Below are positions 8,442 to 15,730 of a stretch of DNA of 64,000 bases, piece after piece. Each line of letters starts with the position of its first letter. The stretch's first letter is position 1. The translations under genes and the position numbers were made by a program. The stretch comes from Nitrincola sp048264025 (lineage in GTDB: Bacteria; Pseudomonadota; Gammaproteobacteria; Pseudomonadales; Balneatricaceae): assembly GCF_048264025.1 (NCBI RefSeq), contig NZ_JBLXDN010000005.1:1-64000 (forward strand). Reading direction: 5' to 3'. Under the pieces are notes generated by a model, which was given only the letters and a program-made list of their open reading frames with translations, had not been told where the DNA came from and ran no database searches.

Positions 8442-9319
8442 TGGAAGCACTGCGTCAATTGACTTTTACCCTGTATGAATCCGGCTATCTGCCGGAAATG
8501 TTCCAGTATAGCTTTCTGACCAATGCCTTGGTGGCGGCTTGTATCATGGGCCCATTGCTGGGAGCTCTAGGACCGCTGGTGGTGGTTAAACGCCTGGCGT
8601 TTTTTTCTGAAGCGGTAGGGCATGGTGCGCTGACAGGTGTCGCTATCGGCATTTTGCTGGGCGAGCCAGTTACTCAACCACTGGTGGCACTGTTTTGTTT
8701 TTGCACCCTGTTTGCCTTGCTGCTGCATTGGATTAAAAGCCGAACAGAGATTCCTTATGATGCCTTGGTGGGGGTGTTTCTGTCGTTTGCCATCGCACTC
8801 GGTGCCGCTTTACTGCTTTATGTAGCCAAGCGTGTGAACGTACATATTCTCGAAAATGTGTTGTTCGGCTCCATCCTGACGGTACGGGATATGGATATAC
8901 TGGTACTGTTGGTCATCGCGGCGTTTTCTATCGGTTTGCTGTTGTATTCAGGTAACCGGGCGTTGCTCGCCAGTTTGTCACCTGATCTGGCGCGTACCCG
9001 TGGTGTGCCTGTCCGCCTCTATGATTATGCCTTTGTATTACTGATTGCCTTAGTTACCGTCGCCTCGGTCAAAGTTGTCGGCGCGATATTGGTAGGAGCG
9101 CTGTTACTCATACCGGCAACGGCTGCACGCCTGATCAGCCGTAATGGCCGAGAGTTTTTCTGGTATTCAGTCGTGTTTTCAACCTTCAGTTGCCTGCTGG
9201 GTATTTTGTTACCCATGGCAGGCACCTTGCCGATTCCTTCCGGTGCCGCAATCGTGATGATTGCCTCTGCCTGTTTTATTATTGCTTTGGGAATACGTCG
9301 ATGGAGAAGTATACAATGA
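8441..9319 (+). CDS. Metal ABC transporter permease (ABC-3 family; ZnuB/FpvE-like)
   Basis: The 292-residue integral membrane protein has about eight to nine predicted helices. It carries the ABC-3 motifs GPLLGALGPLVVVKRLAFF near the N-terminus and GAILVGALLLIPAATARL-like sequence (VGAILVGALLLIPATAARL) near residue 215. It forms the channel for a divalent metal (Fe, Mn or Zn) across the inner membrane. It ends with a 4 bp ATGA overlap into the second binding-protein gene. This is the arrangement expected for FpvCDEF, where the second binding protein follows the permease. Confidence 0.9.
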   Translation: MEALRQLTFTLYESGYLPEMFQYSFLTNALVAACIMGPLLGALGPLVVVKRLAFFSEAVGHGALTGVAIGILLGEPVTQPLVALFCFCTLFALLLHWIKSRTEIPYDALVGVFLSFAIALGAALLLYVAKRVNVHILENVLFGSILTVRDMDILVLLVIAAFSIGLLLYSGNRALLASLSPDLARTRGVPVRLYDYAFVLLIALVTVASVKVVGAILVGALLLIPATAARLISRNGREFFWYSVVFSTFSCLLGILLPMAGTLPIPSGAAIVMIASACFIIALGIRRWRSIQ

Positions 9320-10083
9320 AATCTTTCTGGTCACTGATCACGCTGATAACCTTGGTGATACCTTTTTCTGTGCAAGCAGTCGAAGGTCGGGTGGTCAGTG
9401 TTGCACCGGTTGCACACTTGATTGCTGCTGAACTGTTGCAGGAAACCGGCATAGATACAGAGTTTCTGGCTCCCGCGCGTTTACCGATTAACCGCATTCC
9501 TGGCTGGCTTCGCCAGGTCGATGCTAGCGAACTGGAATCAGCCGATGTGGTACTGACGATTGAGTCGGTATGGCCGTCGTTGCAGCTTTACCCCTTAATG
9601 CGCTCTGTCTCTATTCAGGTCGTACCCATTGATCTGGCAACCGAGCTGGCTCCAGGGGGTGCGCGCGTGTTGATGCATCCGGATGCGGGGGAGAGTGAAT
9701 ATTTCTGGTTGGATTTAAATAACCTGACCCAAATGATTAATGTGGCAGCCAAGGATCTGGCGCGTGTCTGGCCGGAAGAGTCAGGTACTATTGAGCGTAA
9801 CCGTTTTGACCTTCAGCGCGCTATTCAGCGCACCCAGATACGCATTGACGGCTACCTGCTAGCGCGTGAGTTTGAGACTCTCAGCCTGGCCGATGAACGA
9901 TTGATGCCCTTGGCCCAGTCTCTGGGTATGCCTATCAGTGAGACTGGCAATAACCTGCGTTTGAGTATGGCTGCAGGCGAAGATCAGCATCCTGAATGGC
10001 TGATTGATCCACTGCATCGTGTGGGTGCTGATTCTATCAAGGATTGGCTGACCACGCTGGAAACAGGGCTTCAGGCTGACTAG
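9316..10083 (+). CDS. Second ZnuA-family periplasmic protein without metal histidines (FpvF-like)
   Basis: I take the ATG at 9316 (255 residues) because it overlaps the permease stop (ATGA) and starts a signal peptide (SLITLITLVIPFSVQAVEG). A longer frame exists upstream but lies inside the permease gene. The fold pattern (SVAPVAHLIAAELL, VDASELESADVVLTIES, then SEYFWLDLNNLTQMINVAAK) follows ZnuA-type proteins. The usual DPHxY and DPHxWLDP histidines are replaced (NRIPGW, SEYFWLD). Such a degenerate partner matches FpvF, which works with FpvC in binding the siderophore complex. It could bind the apo-carrier or act as a docking subunit; this is inference. Confidence 0.75.
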   Translation: MKSFWSLITLITLVIPFSVQAVEGRVVSVAPVAHLIAAELLQETGIDTEFLAPARLPINRIPGWLRQVDASELESADVVLTIESVWPSLQLYPLMRSVSIQVVPIDLATELAPGGARVLMHPDAGESEYFWLDLNNLTQMINVAAKDLARVWPEESGTIERNRFDLQRAIQRTQIRIDGYLLAREFETLSLADERLMPLAQSLGMPISETGNNLRLSMAAGEDQHPEWLIDPLHRVGADSIKDWLTTLETGLQAD

Positions 10084-10085
10084 AG

Positions 10086-10715
10086 ATGAGGATGTCTGCT
10101 TCAACTTCTGTTTCAACGACCTTACCCAAGGTCAATCGCTGGGTACGCTGGCTGCATATATACAGTGCGGCACCGGTATTATTGTCGATGCTGTTTTTTG
10201 CCATTACCGGTTTTTTTCTGAATCATCCAGACTTGCCGCTGGGTGAAACGCGTACCAAGCAGCTCGAACTTGAAATACCTGCCGCCATCGCCGCGCAGGA
10301 CTGGCAGGCTAACAAAACACTCTATAGCCTCAGCATTCTTGGCTGGCTGGATGAGTCGCACGCTATTCGAGGCGTCAAAATAGAGATCGAATGGGAAGAG
10401 TCAGATGATCTGTTGATGATCGTTTTGGAAGGTCCAAATGCCAGCCAAACGATTGAGGTATTTCCGGAAGAAGGCTTGGTGGATGTTTTCACACTGTCTT
10501 TGCCTGTGATGCATATGCTCAACAATCTGCATCGAGTAAAAAGTGTCAGCGAAAGCTGGCGTTTGTTTTCGGATATTTCTGCGATTCTTATGCTGATTTT
10601 CTGCCTGACGGGGCTCTGGCTGTTGTTTGTAAACAAACTTCAGCGTGTTGCCTCTGTGACCTGGGTGACGCTGGGTAGTGGTGTATTCATGACCATCATT
10701 TATTTAATGCATTAA
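10086..10715 (+). CDS. PepSY-type inner-membrane protein (candidate periplasmic ferric reductase, FpvG-like)
   Basis: The 209-residue protein has helices near residues 30-50 (SAAPVLLSMLFFAITGFFL) and 160-180 (DISAILMLIFCLTGLWLLF), and a third short one at the C-terminus. Between them is a periplasmic domain of about 100 residues. Conserved histidines at membrane edges (LHIYSAAP, NHPDLP, MHMLNNLHR) are typical of PepSY-associated TM proteins, where they can bind heme. PepSY reductases such as FpvG or PiuB pass electrons to ferric chelates. It lies 2 bp after the FpvF-like gene and 2 bp before a flavin reductase gene, so electron transfer between the two is a natural hypothesis. Either ATG 10086 or 10092 could be the start. 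Confidence 0.72.
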   Translation: MRMSASTSVSTTLPKVNRWVRWLHIYSAAPVLLSMLFFAITGFFLNHPDLPLGETRTKQLELEIPAAIAAQDWQANKTLYSLSILGWLDESHAIRGVKIEIEWEESDDLLMIVLEGPNASQTIEVFPEEGLVDVFTLSLPVMHMLNNLHRVKSVSESWRLFSDISAILMLIFCLTGLWLLFVNKLQRVASVTWVTLGSGVFMTIIYLMH

Positions 10716-10717
10716 CG

Positions 10718-12589
10718 ATGACGACGACTGCCGCGCTGATGCAAAAAACAGCCTTCTGGCTAGCCAGCCATCTGGCACGCCTACTTTGGCTGGTATTAGG
10801 AGTCGCAGTACTGCTGCTGGGTGTGCTATTGCAGCTCAGATTGGAAGGGCGGCTGAATCTTGAGGTAAACCCCACACTACAGGTAGAAACCTTCGGTGTC
10901 CTGGGTAGGCATTGGTTGGGGCACTTGCACACCCTGTCTATCGTCGGACTTGAGGGGCACATTACCCATCTGTTCACCGTCACGGAAATGCGGGTATTGA
11001 ACATCCTGCAGCAACTGTTCCGCCTGGGTGTGGTGTTTTTGTCGCTGGTCTTACTGTTGCTGTGTATGGCTGATTATCGCCGCTATTGGCGCCATATACT
11101 GCTGATGGTGGTGTTTCTGATCGTCATGCAGACCACCCAGCTGTTTTTTCTGCTGGGCTCAGGTACCACAACACCGGTGATGGATGTCACTAAATTATCA
11201 CTCGTGCTGTTGCTCAGTCTTTGGGCTCGGCCTTATCTGCAGTTACATGATTCGGCCAGCAAGCCATTCCTGATTGCCTATGCCAGCCAGACCGGCAGTG
11301 CCAAGCAACTGGCAACTCAATTGCATCAATCTATATGCAGTCAGGCCGACCTGCGCTGCTTGTCAAAACTGACGCCTCAGTGTCTGAGTCAATATGATGC
11401 GATAGGCTTTGTGGTCAGCACCTGTGGCAAAGGTGAAGCGCCGGATTCAGCGATTTCCTTTATGCATTCAATGCAGCCGCTGTCACCTCACACTCGGCTA
11501 GCCGATTTCAGTGTGCTGGCCTTGGGGGATCGGCACTATGCTGATTTTTGCGCATTCGGCTACCGGCTAGAGCAACTTCTGACGGAAAAAGGAATGCGCT
11601 GCATTGCCCCCTTGGTTGCAGTGGATCAAATGGACCTGACGGCAGTAAATAGCTGGTGGGAAAGCATTTCCGCCTATCTGGGTCAGGAATCCCAGTCAAT
11701 AGAGATAGATTATGAACAGTTTGATGTGCTGCAGAATCACTGCTTGAATCCGTCGCAGTCACATCGCCACGTACACCATCTGCGCTTGGCTAAACAAGAT
11801 CTGGCGTATCAGCCAGGTGACGTATTGGCAGTAAAGCCACGCATACAACAAGCGACATTGCTATCACGCCTGTCGAAACAAGGCTGGGCCGCAGATACAC
11901 AGGTGATTTATCAGGGAGAACCAGTGTTATTGCTGGATCTTTTACAACGACTCGACTGGACCGACCAGGTGGCTGAAGACCCGCAGCAGTTGATCGATCA
12001 ACTCAAACCGATACATGAACGCCTCTACTCCATAGCCTCCTGTGAGCCGGGGCAAGTTGATCTGTTGGTGCGCCAGCATATCAGGGCTGACGCCAGTGTT
12101 GGCAATGCATCTGGCTATCTCTGTAGCTTAGCGACAGGGGGCCAGGTAGAAGCCAGTGTTCGGGCACATCCTGGGTTTCGTTTACCCGGCGATGTACCTT
12201 TGATTTTGATTGGTGCCGGCACCGGGATTGCCCCGTTTATCGGCTTTCTGGCACAAAAGCAGCAATGGCAGTCCAAAACGGGTAATTGGCTGTTTTTTGG
12301 CGAGCAGTTCTCCCAGCAGGATGCCTATTTTGCCGATGAACTGACCCGCTTCCAGGAAGCACGAATACTGACACGCCTTGATTGCGCCTGGTCACGCGAA
12401 GCAGGGGAGTATGTACAGGACAGGTTGCGTCTGCATCATCTTGCCTTGCATGAATGGGTGGTACAAAAAGGCGCGCATGTGTTTGTCTGTGGTAGTCAAT
12501 CAGGTTTTGGTGAGTCGGTTTTGCAAGTGTTAGAGGAGATTTTTCCGGATGAGAAGCTGGCGGGGCGGTTGCATACAGATTTGTACTGA
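10718..12589 (+). CDS. Membrane-anchored diflavin NADPH reductase (flavodoxin + FAD/NADPH domains)
   Basis: The 623-residue fusion begins with about four transmembrane helices (first near 15-38; others between ~100 and 180). A flavodoxin-like FMN domain follows (from ~183, IAYASQTGSAKQLA; VVSTCGKGEAPDSA; ALGDRHYADFC). Last is a ferredoxin-reductase FAD/NADPH module (RLYSIAS; LILIGAGTGIAPFIGFL; VFVCGSQSGFG) ending in an aromatic residue, as in CysJ and P450 reductase. It should move electrons from cytosolic NADPH through FAD and FMN to a membrane acceptor. The adjacent PepSY protein is the obvious candidate, giving reduction of ferric complexes in the periplasm. It is the last gene of the operon. 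Confidence 0.85.
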   Translation: MTTTAALMQKTAFWLASHLARLLWLVLGVAVLLLGVLLQLRLEGRLNLEVNPTLQVETFGVLGRHWLGHLHTLSIVGLEGHITHLFTVTEMRVLNILQQLFRLGVVFLSLVLLLLCMADYRRYWRHILLMVVFLIVMQTTQLFFLLGSGTTTPVMDVTKLSLVLLLSLWARPYLQLHDSASKPFLIAYASQTGSAKQLATQLHQSICSQADLRCLSKLTPQCLSQYDAIGFVVSTCGKGEAPDSAISFMHSMQPLSPHTRLADFSVLALGDRHYADFCAFGYRLEQLLTEKGMRCIAPLVAVDQMDLTAVNSWWESISAYLGQESQSIEIDYEQFDVLQNHCLNPSQSHRHVHHLRLAKQDLAYQPGDVLAVKPRIQQATLLSRLSKQGWAADTQVIYQGEPVLLLDLLQRLDWTDQVAEDPQQLIDQLKPIHERLYSIASCEPGQVDLLVRQHIRADASVGNASGYLCSLATGGQVEASVRAHPGFRLPGDVPLILIGAGTGIAPFIGFLAQKQQWQSKTGNWLFFGEQFSQQDAYFADELTRFQEARILTRLDCAWSREAGEYVQDRLRLHHLALHEWVVQKGAHVFVCGSQSGFGESVLQVLEEIFPDEKLAGRLHTDLY

Positions 12590-12604
12590 TTCAAGCCAGT
12601 GAGC

Positions 12605-12622
12605 TTATGCTAGTTATGCTAG
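12605..12622. repeat. 9-bp tandem duplication
   Basis: TTATGCTAG occurs twice head to tail just after the reductase stop codon. This is the left edge of a 607 bp gene-free gap (12590-13197). The gap also holds imperfect GCCTTGCTG and GCTTTGGT repeats at 12640-12750, two large palindromes and a Zur box. Confidence 0.7.
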
Positions 12623-12728
12623 TTTTGGGTAGTGGTGTCGCTTTGGTGCCTTGCTGTGGCGGTGCCTTGCTGGGGCGGGGTATTGCTTTGGTCTGACCCG
12701 TTGGGCTGGGTTTGTGCCTTGCTGGGCT

Positions 12729-12825
12729 GGTGATATCGCTTTGGTGTGACCCGCTTTTCGTCATCCCTGACCGCTCGGCTGGCGCTATCCGTGGCGCCAG
12801 ACGGTCACTCCAAAGCGATATCACC
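12729..12825. repeat. Large palindromic element with nested hairpin (I)
   Basis: The arms 12729-12751 and 12803-12825 (both containing GATATCGCTTTGG or its complement) are inverted copies with 22 of 23 positions paired. Within the 51-nt interior is a second inverted repeat, CTGGCGC...GCGCCAG, with GGCGCTATCCGTGGCGCC at its heart. The structure would form a long cruciform or RNA hairpin downstream of the reductase operon. No coding potential is supported. It resembles REP/BIME-type intergenic elements. Confidence 0.78.
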
Positions 12826-12966
12826 ACCCCGCCCAAAATCCTGTGCCAGTCCAAATAAATGACAAGCTACGTGCTCGTAGAATAGTGCGCGGCATCCATA
12901 TTTGGGGCAAAATTCTTCAGAAAATACCGATATCAAGCGACTTTACGTTGGCACCCAAGTTTGGGA

Positions 12967-13072
12967 GGGCTGATGGGATCGGATTTGGCTGACCCTGTGC
13001 GCCATGGATGGCGCGCTGGAGCCCCCAGGGATGGGTTCACGGCGTGTCAGCCAGATCCGATCCCATTAGCCC
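12967..13072. repeat. Large palindromic element with nested hairpin (II)
   Basis: The arms 12967-12993 and 13046-13072 are inverted copies (25 of 27 paired; each contains GGGATCGGAT or its complement). Inside lies the perfect palindrome GCGCCATGGATGGCGC. The core CGCCATCCATGGCG on the minus strand resembles the core of the dispersed elements at 1297 and 49743. It is followed by two short tandem duplications, CCCATTAG x2 (13062-13077) and CCCTCGAC x2 (13078-13093). This is probably a mobile or amplified intergenic repeat. Confidence 0.78.
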
Positions 13073-13120
13073 ATTAGCCCTCGACCCCTCGACCCTAGGC
13101 ACATCATGTTAGGTGAAAGG

Positions 13121-13145
13121 TGATTTGTTATAGTGTAACATTCGC
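13121..13145 (+). promoter_or_regulatory. Zur box upstream of the COG0523 gene
   Basis: The palindrome TGTTATAGTGTAACA (13126-13140), within TGATTTGTTATAGTGTAACATTCGC, matches the Zur operator core TGTTATANTATAACA of proteobacteria closely. It lies about 55 bp upstream of the ATG at 13198. Zinc sufficiency would repress the gene. Confidence 0.82.
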
Positions 13146-13197
13146 CGTATTCCCTGATGTTCTGATGAACCGACACGCTTTTTAACCGAGACATCTT

Positions 13198-14292
13198 ATG
13201 ACTGCCAGCCCCCAAAAAACACTTATACCTGTAACCCTGCTGACCGGCTTTCTCGGCAGTGGCAAAACCACCTTACTAAACCAACTGGTGCAGCAGCCTG
13301 AGTTTTCCGATGCGTTGATCATCATTAACGAGTTTGGCGAGATGTCGCTGGATCATATGCTGGTAGCACATTCCACTGAGAATGTAATCATGGAAATGGG
13401 TAACGGCTGTCTCTGCTGTACCATTCGTGGTGATCTGGTGAAGACACTGCGAGATATTACCTGGCGTTTTTCGCGTGGAGGAGAGCGTCATTTCAGTCGT
13501 GTGTTAATTGAAACTACCGGATTGGCAGATCCAGCACCTATTTTGCATACCTTGATGACCCATCCGCAAATTGCGTCACGTTACCGCCTGGATGGTGTCG
13601 TGACCTTGGTGGATGCCTGCGCCGGGCAACATACACTCGATCAGCACCCTGAAGCCGTTAAGCAAGCGGCTGTGGCTGATGTGTTGCTGCTGTCAAAGCA
13701 GGACCTGGTTACGGATCAGGACTATCAGTTACTGCAACAACGTCTGCGTAAAATCAATCCCGCTGCACCTCAGTGGTCGGTGAGTCAGGGTGAGGCAACG
13801 GCTGAAAAATTACTGGATCTGGGGCTTTTCTCATCCTCTGGAAAAACAGCTGATGTCGAGCGTTGGTTGCGCGAAGAGGCGTTTGCTGATGCACCTCACG
13901 CTGATAAAGCACCTTCCCACGGTGTCCACCATCACGATAACCACGACCACGACCACGACCATCATCATGATGTGAACCGCCATGATGATCATATCCGTGC
14001 GTTTTGCTTTGCTATTGAGACCCCGTTAACCGAAGAGCAATTGACTACCTGGCTAGAGGTGCTGATGAGCTTTATGGGTGAAAACATCCTGCGGGTTAAA
14101 GGCATACTGAATATCAAGGATCAGGACAGGCCGCTGGTTATTCATGGCGTACAACATATTTTTCATCCACCTGTTCCGCTTCCAGCCTGGCCAAGTGAGG
14201 ATCGTCGTTCCCGGTTGGTGTTTATTACCCGGGATATAGGGCGTGAGACAGTGGAAGGGGCATTGAAGGCCTTGACGGGTATTGAGGGCTGA
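13198..14292 (+). CDS. COG0523/CobW-family GTPase, zinc metallochaperone (ZigA/ZagA-like)
   Basis: The 364-residue G3E GTPase has Walker A GFLGSGKT (residues 17-24) and the invariant metal motif GCLCC (70-74) that binds Zn in its CXCC thiolates. It also has a SKQD guanine-specificity motif, a His/Asp-rich linker (~240-264; alternating HD/HH) and a CobW C-terminal domain. Members of this subgroup under Zur control deliver Zn to client enzymes during zinc starvation. The Zur box at 13121-13145 puts this protein in that class. It is encoded alone and converges with tonB, from which it is separated by a shared hairpin terminator. Confidence 0.9.
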   Translation: MTASPQKTLIPVTLLTGFLGSGKTTLLNQLVQQPEFSDALIIINEFGEMSLDHMLVAHSTENVIMEMGNGCLCCTIRGDLVKTLRDITWRFSRGGERHFSRVLIETTGLADPAPILHTLMTHPQIASRYRLDGVVTLVDACAGQHTLDQHPEAVKQAAVADVLLLSKQDLVTDQDYQLLQQRLRKINPAAPQWSVSQGEATAEKLLDLGLFSSSGKTADVERWLREEAFADAPHADKAPSHGVHHHDNHDHDHDHHHDVNRHDDHIRAFCFAIETPLTEEQLTTWLEVLMSFMGENILRVKGILNIKDQDRPLVIHGVQHIFHPPVPLPAWPSEDRRSRLVFITRDIGRETVEGALKALTGIEG

Positions 14293-14322
14293 AGTTTTTA
14301 ACTAGATGTCTGAAAGGTGAAA

Positions 14323-14346
14323 GGGCCAGATGAATGCATCTGGCCC
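14323..14346. terminator. Bidirectional terminator between the COG0523 gene and tonB
   Basis: A perfect 10 bp stem GGGCCAGATG/CATCTGGCCC with an AATG loop sits between two convergent genes. It is flanked by T-rich sequence on the plus side (GTCGTTT) and by TTTCACCTTTC on the minus side. Confidence 0.8.
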
Positions 14347-14351
14347 GTCGT

Positions 14352-15314
14352 TTATCGGCGATCACTCAAACTGAAGCTGACAGGTAGGGTGATTACCAAT
14401 TGATTGGCATTTATGCTGGATGGAAAGGCTGGCATAGGGGAAGCCCGTTCCAGCATCTCCATAACTTCGCGATCCAGTATGTCATGACCGCTAGTATTGA
14501 CTAGGCGTGCACTCAGCACCTCTCCGCTTCGATTCAGCGTAAACTCTACTTCTGCAATACCTTCGCGGCGCTGACGGCGTGCAGCCATGGGGTAGCGTTT
14601 ATGTTGTCCGAGGTAATGACTTAACTGGACAAAATAATTCGCTTCTGCGGCCGGATCGCCACCTGTATCTATGACTTCATCACTACCTTGTGTATGCGCA
14701 CCGGCTGTGCTCGCCTGGCTGGTGTTTTCGTCAGTCTCCTTGTCACTATCACCTGACTGGTCCGATGCAACCTCTGCAACTCTATCGGCCTGTACCGGGT
14801 TGGGTTGTGGTGCCGGTTGAGGTCTGGGCTGTGGCACAGGTTCTGGCTTTGGCTCAGGAACTGGTTCTGGCTCAGGTTCTGGCTTTGGCTCAGGTACTGG
14901 CTCAGGTTCAGGCTCGGGAATAGGCTCAGGTTCTGGTTCTGGTTCAGGAATGGGTTCCGGCTCAGGTTCTGGAATGGGTTCTGGCTCCGGTATAGGTTCT
15001 GGCTCGGGTTCAGGAATGGGTTCAGGTTCCGGAATAGGCTCGGGCTCGGGTTCAACCGGTGTGTCAGCTTGGGGATCTGGGGTTTCCAACGGCTCTTCAA
15101 GCTCTTCAGTGGTGGCCGCTGATGCAGCTTCTGATTCGGCGGCATCCATAAGGTCACCGGCGGCGGCAAGGCTGACACTCACGCCAGCCAACCCAGGCTG
15201 TATGGCGTTGTCAGCAGGAGGCTCGCGGTTGAGTATCCAGGCCAATACCAGGCTCAAATGCAGGAGTAGCGCAATTATAAACGCAATAATGCCGTGGCGT
15301 TTTGTCAAAGTCAT
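14352..15314 (-). CDS. tonB: TonB energy-transducing protein with long Glu-Pro repeat
   Basis: The 320-residue protein has an N-terminal signal anchor (residues ~9-27, IIAFIIALLLHLSLVLAWIL). A proline-rich periplasmic spacer (~75-165) is dominated by EPEPIPEPEP and EPKPEP repeats. The C-terminal TonB domain (RYPMAARRQRREGIAEVEFTL, then LVNTSGHDILDREVMEMLERA) contacts receptor TonB boxes. It transmits proton-motive force from ExbB/ExbD to TonB-dependent receptors. It is the last gene of exbB-exbD-exbD-tonB, overlapping the upstream exbD by 4 bp. The repeat is nearly codon-periodic, so repeat-number variation between strains is likely. Confidence 0.93.
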   Translation of the reverse strand: MTLTKRHGIIAFIIALLLHLSLVLAWILNREPPADNAIQPGLAGVSVSLAAAGDLMDAAESEAASAATTEELEEPLETPDPQADTPVEPEPEPIPEPEPIPEPEPEPIPEPEPIPEPEPEPIPEPEPEPEPIPEPEPEPVPEPKPEPEPEPVPEPKPEPVPQPRPQPAPQPNPVQADRVAEVASDQSGDSDKETDENTSQASTAGAHTQGSDEVIDTGGDPAAEANYFVQLSHYLGQHKRYPMAARRQRREGIAEVEFTLNRSGEVLSARLVNTSGHDILDREVMEMLERASPMPAFPSSINANQLVITLPVSFSLSDRR

Positions 15315-15730
15315 GAGGCTGTGCTTGTCTGGCGGGTATAGAGGGTAATCTGTTTCATGCCGGTTTCAGTCAGCAATTGCAGTAAGGGTTTAAGACGCGA
15401 GGCGGTAGCCTGTGCATCAATTTTCAGAGCCAACTGAACCTGAGTGCTTTCCTCAGCAAGAGAGCTAAGCTCCTCTCTGAGCGCTTCAGGGGTAATCAAC
15501 TGATTATTGAGCGCAAGGGCACCATCCGCATCCATCAGCAATTCATATTCGAGCGTTACGGTGGGGGCCTGCACTTCTGAACTGGGAGGCATGACCTGAA
15601 GAGCATCCGTTGCCGTAATCTGACCGGCAAGCATAAAAAAAATCAGCATCAGAAACACAATGTTAATCAGCGGAATGACATTATCTTCATTACCGCTACT
15701 AGACGGCTTTGCAGGGAACAGCTTCATCAC
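15311..15730 (-). CDS. exbD: ExbD/TolR-family protein (second copy)
   Basis: The 139-residue protein has one N-terminal helix (~22-40, VIPLINIVFLMLIFFMLAG). Asn replaces the usual proton-carrying Asp (INIVFL instead of IDVVFL). The periplasmic C-terminal domain is typical of the family. It overlaps tonB by 4 bp and touches the other exbD gene. The Asp-to-Asn change at the ion-path position is notable. The paralogue upstream keeps the Asp, so the two may form a mixed stator with divided roles. Confidence 0.85.
   Translation of the reverse strand: MMKLFPAKPSSSGNEDNVIPLINIVFLMLIFFMLAGQITATDALQVMPPSSEVQAPTVTLEYELLMDADGALALNNQLITPEALREELSSLAEESTQVQLALKIDAQATASRLKPLLQLLTETGMKQITLYTRQTSTAS

Noticed and set aside
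6850..10083. Reading the ABC importer as the standard zinc ZnuABC system
   Set aside because: Gene order with a second degenerate binding protein, a PepSY gene and a Fur box fits an FpvCDEF-like iron system better. The Zur box lies before a different gene.
1..12589. Genomic island boundaries around the metal district
   Set aside because: Apart from the IS66 end I see no integrase, att repeats or clear base-composition break.
12591..12854. 87-codon minus-strand frame in the palindromic gap
   Set aside because: Its Pro/Ser/Lys-rich translation follows the repeats and it has no start context.
12590..13197. CRISPR array
   Set aside because: Repeats are inverted or short tandem units, not spaced direct repeats; no cas genes in the window.
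14690..15348. Plus-strand Gly-Ser and Trp-Phe-Arg-rich frames
   Set aside because: They are the antisense of the TonB Glu-Pro repeat.
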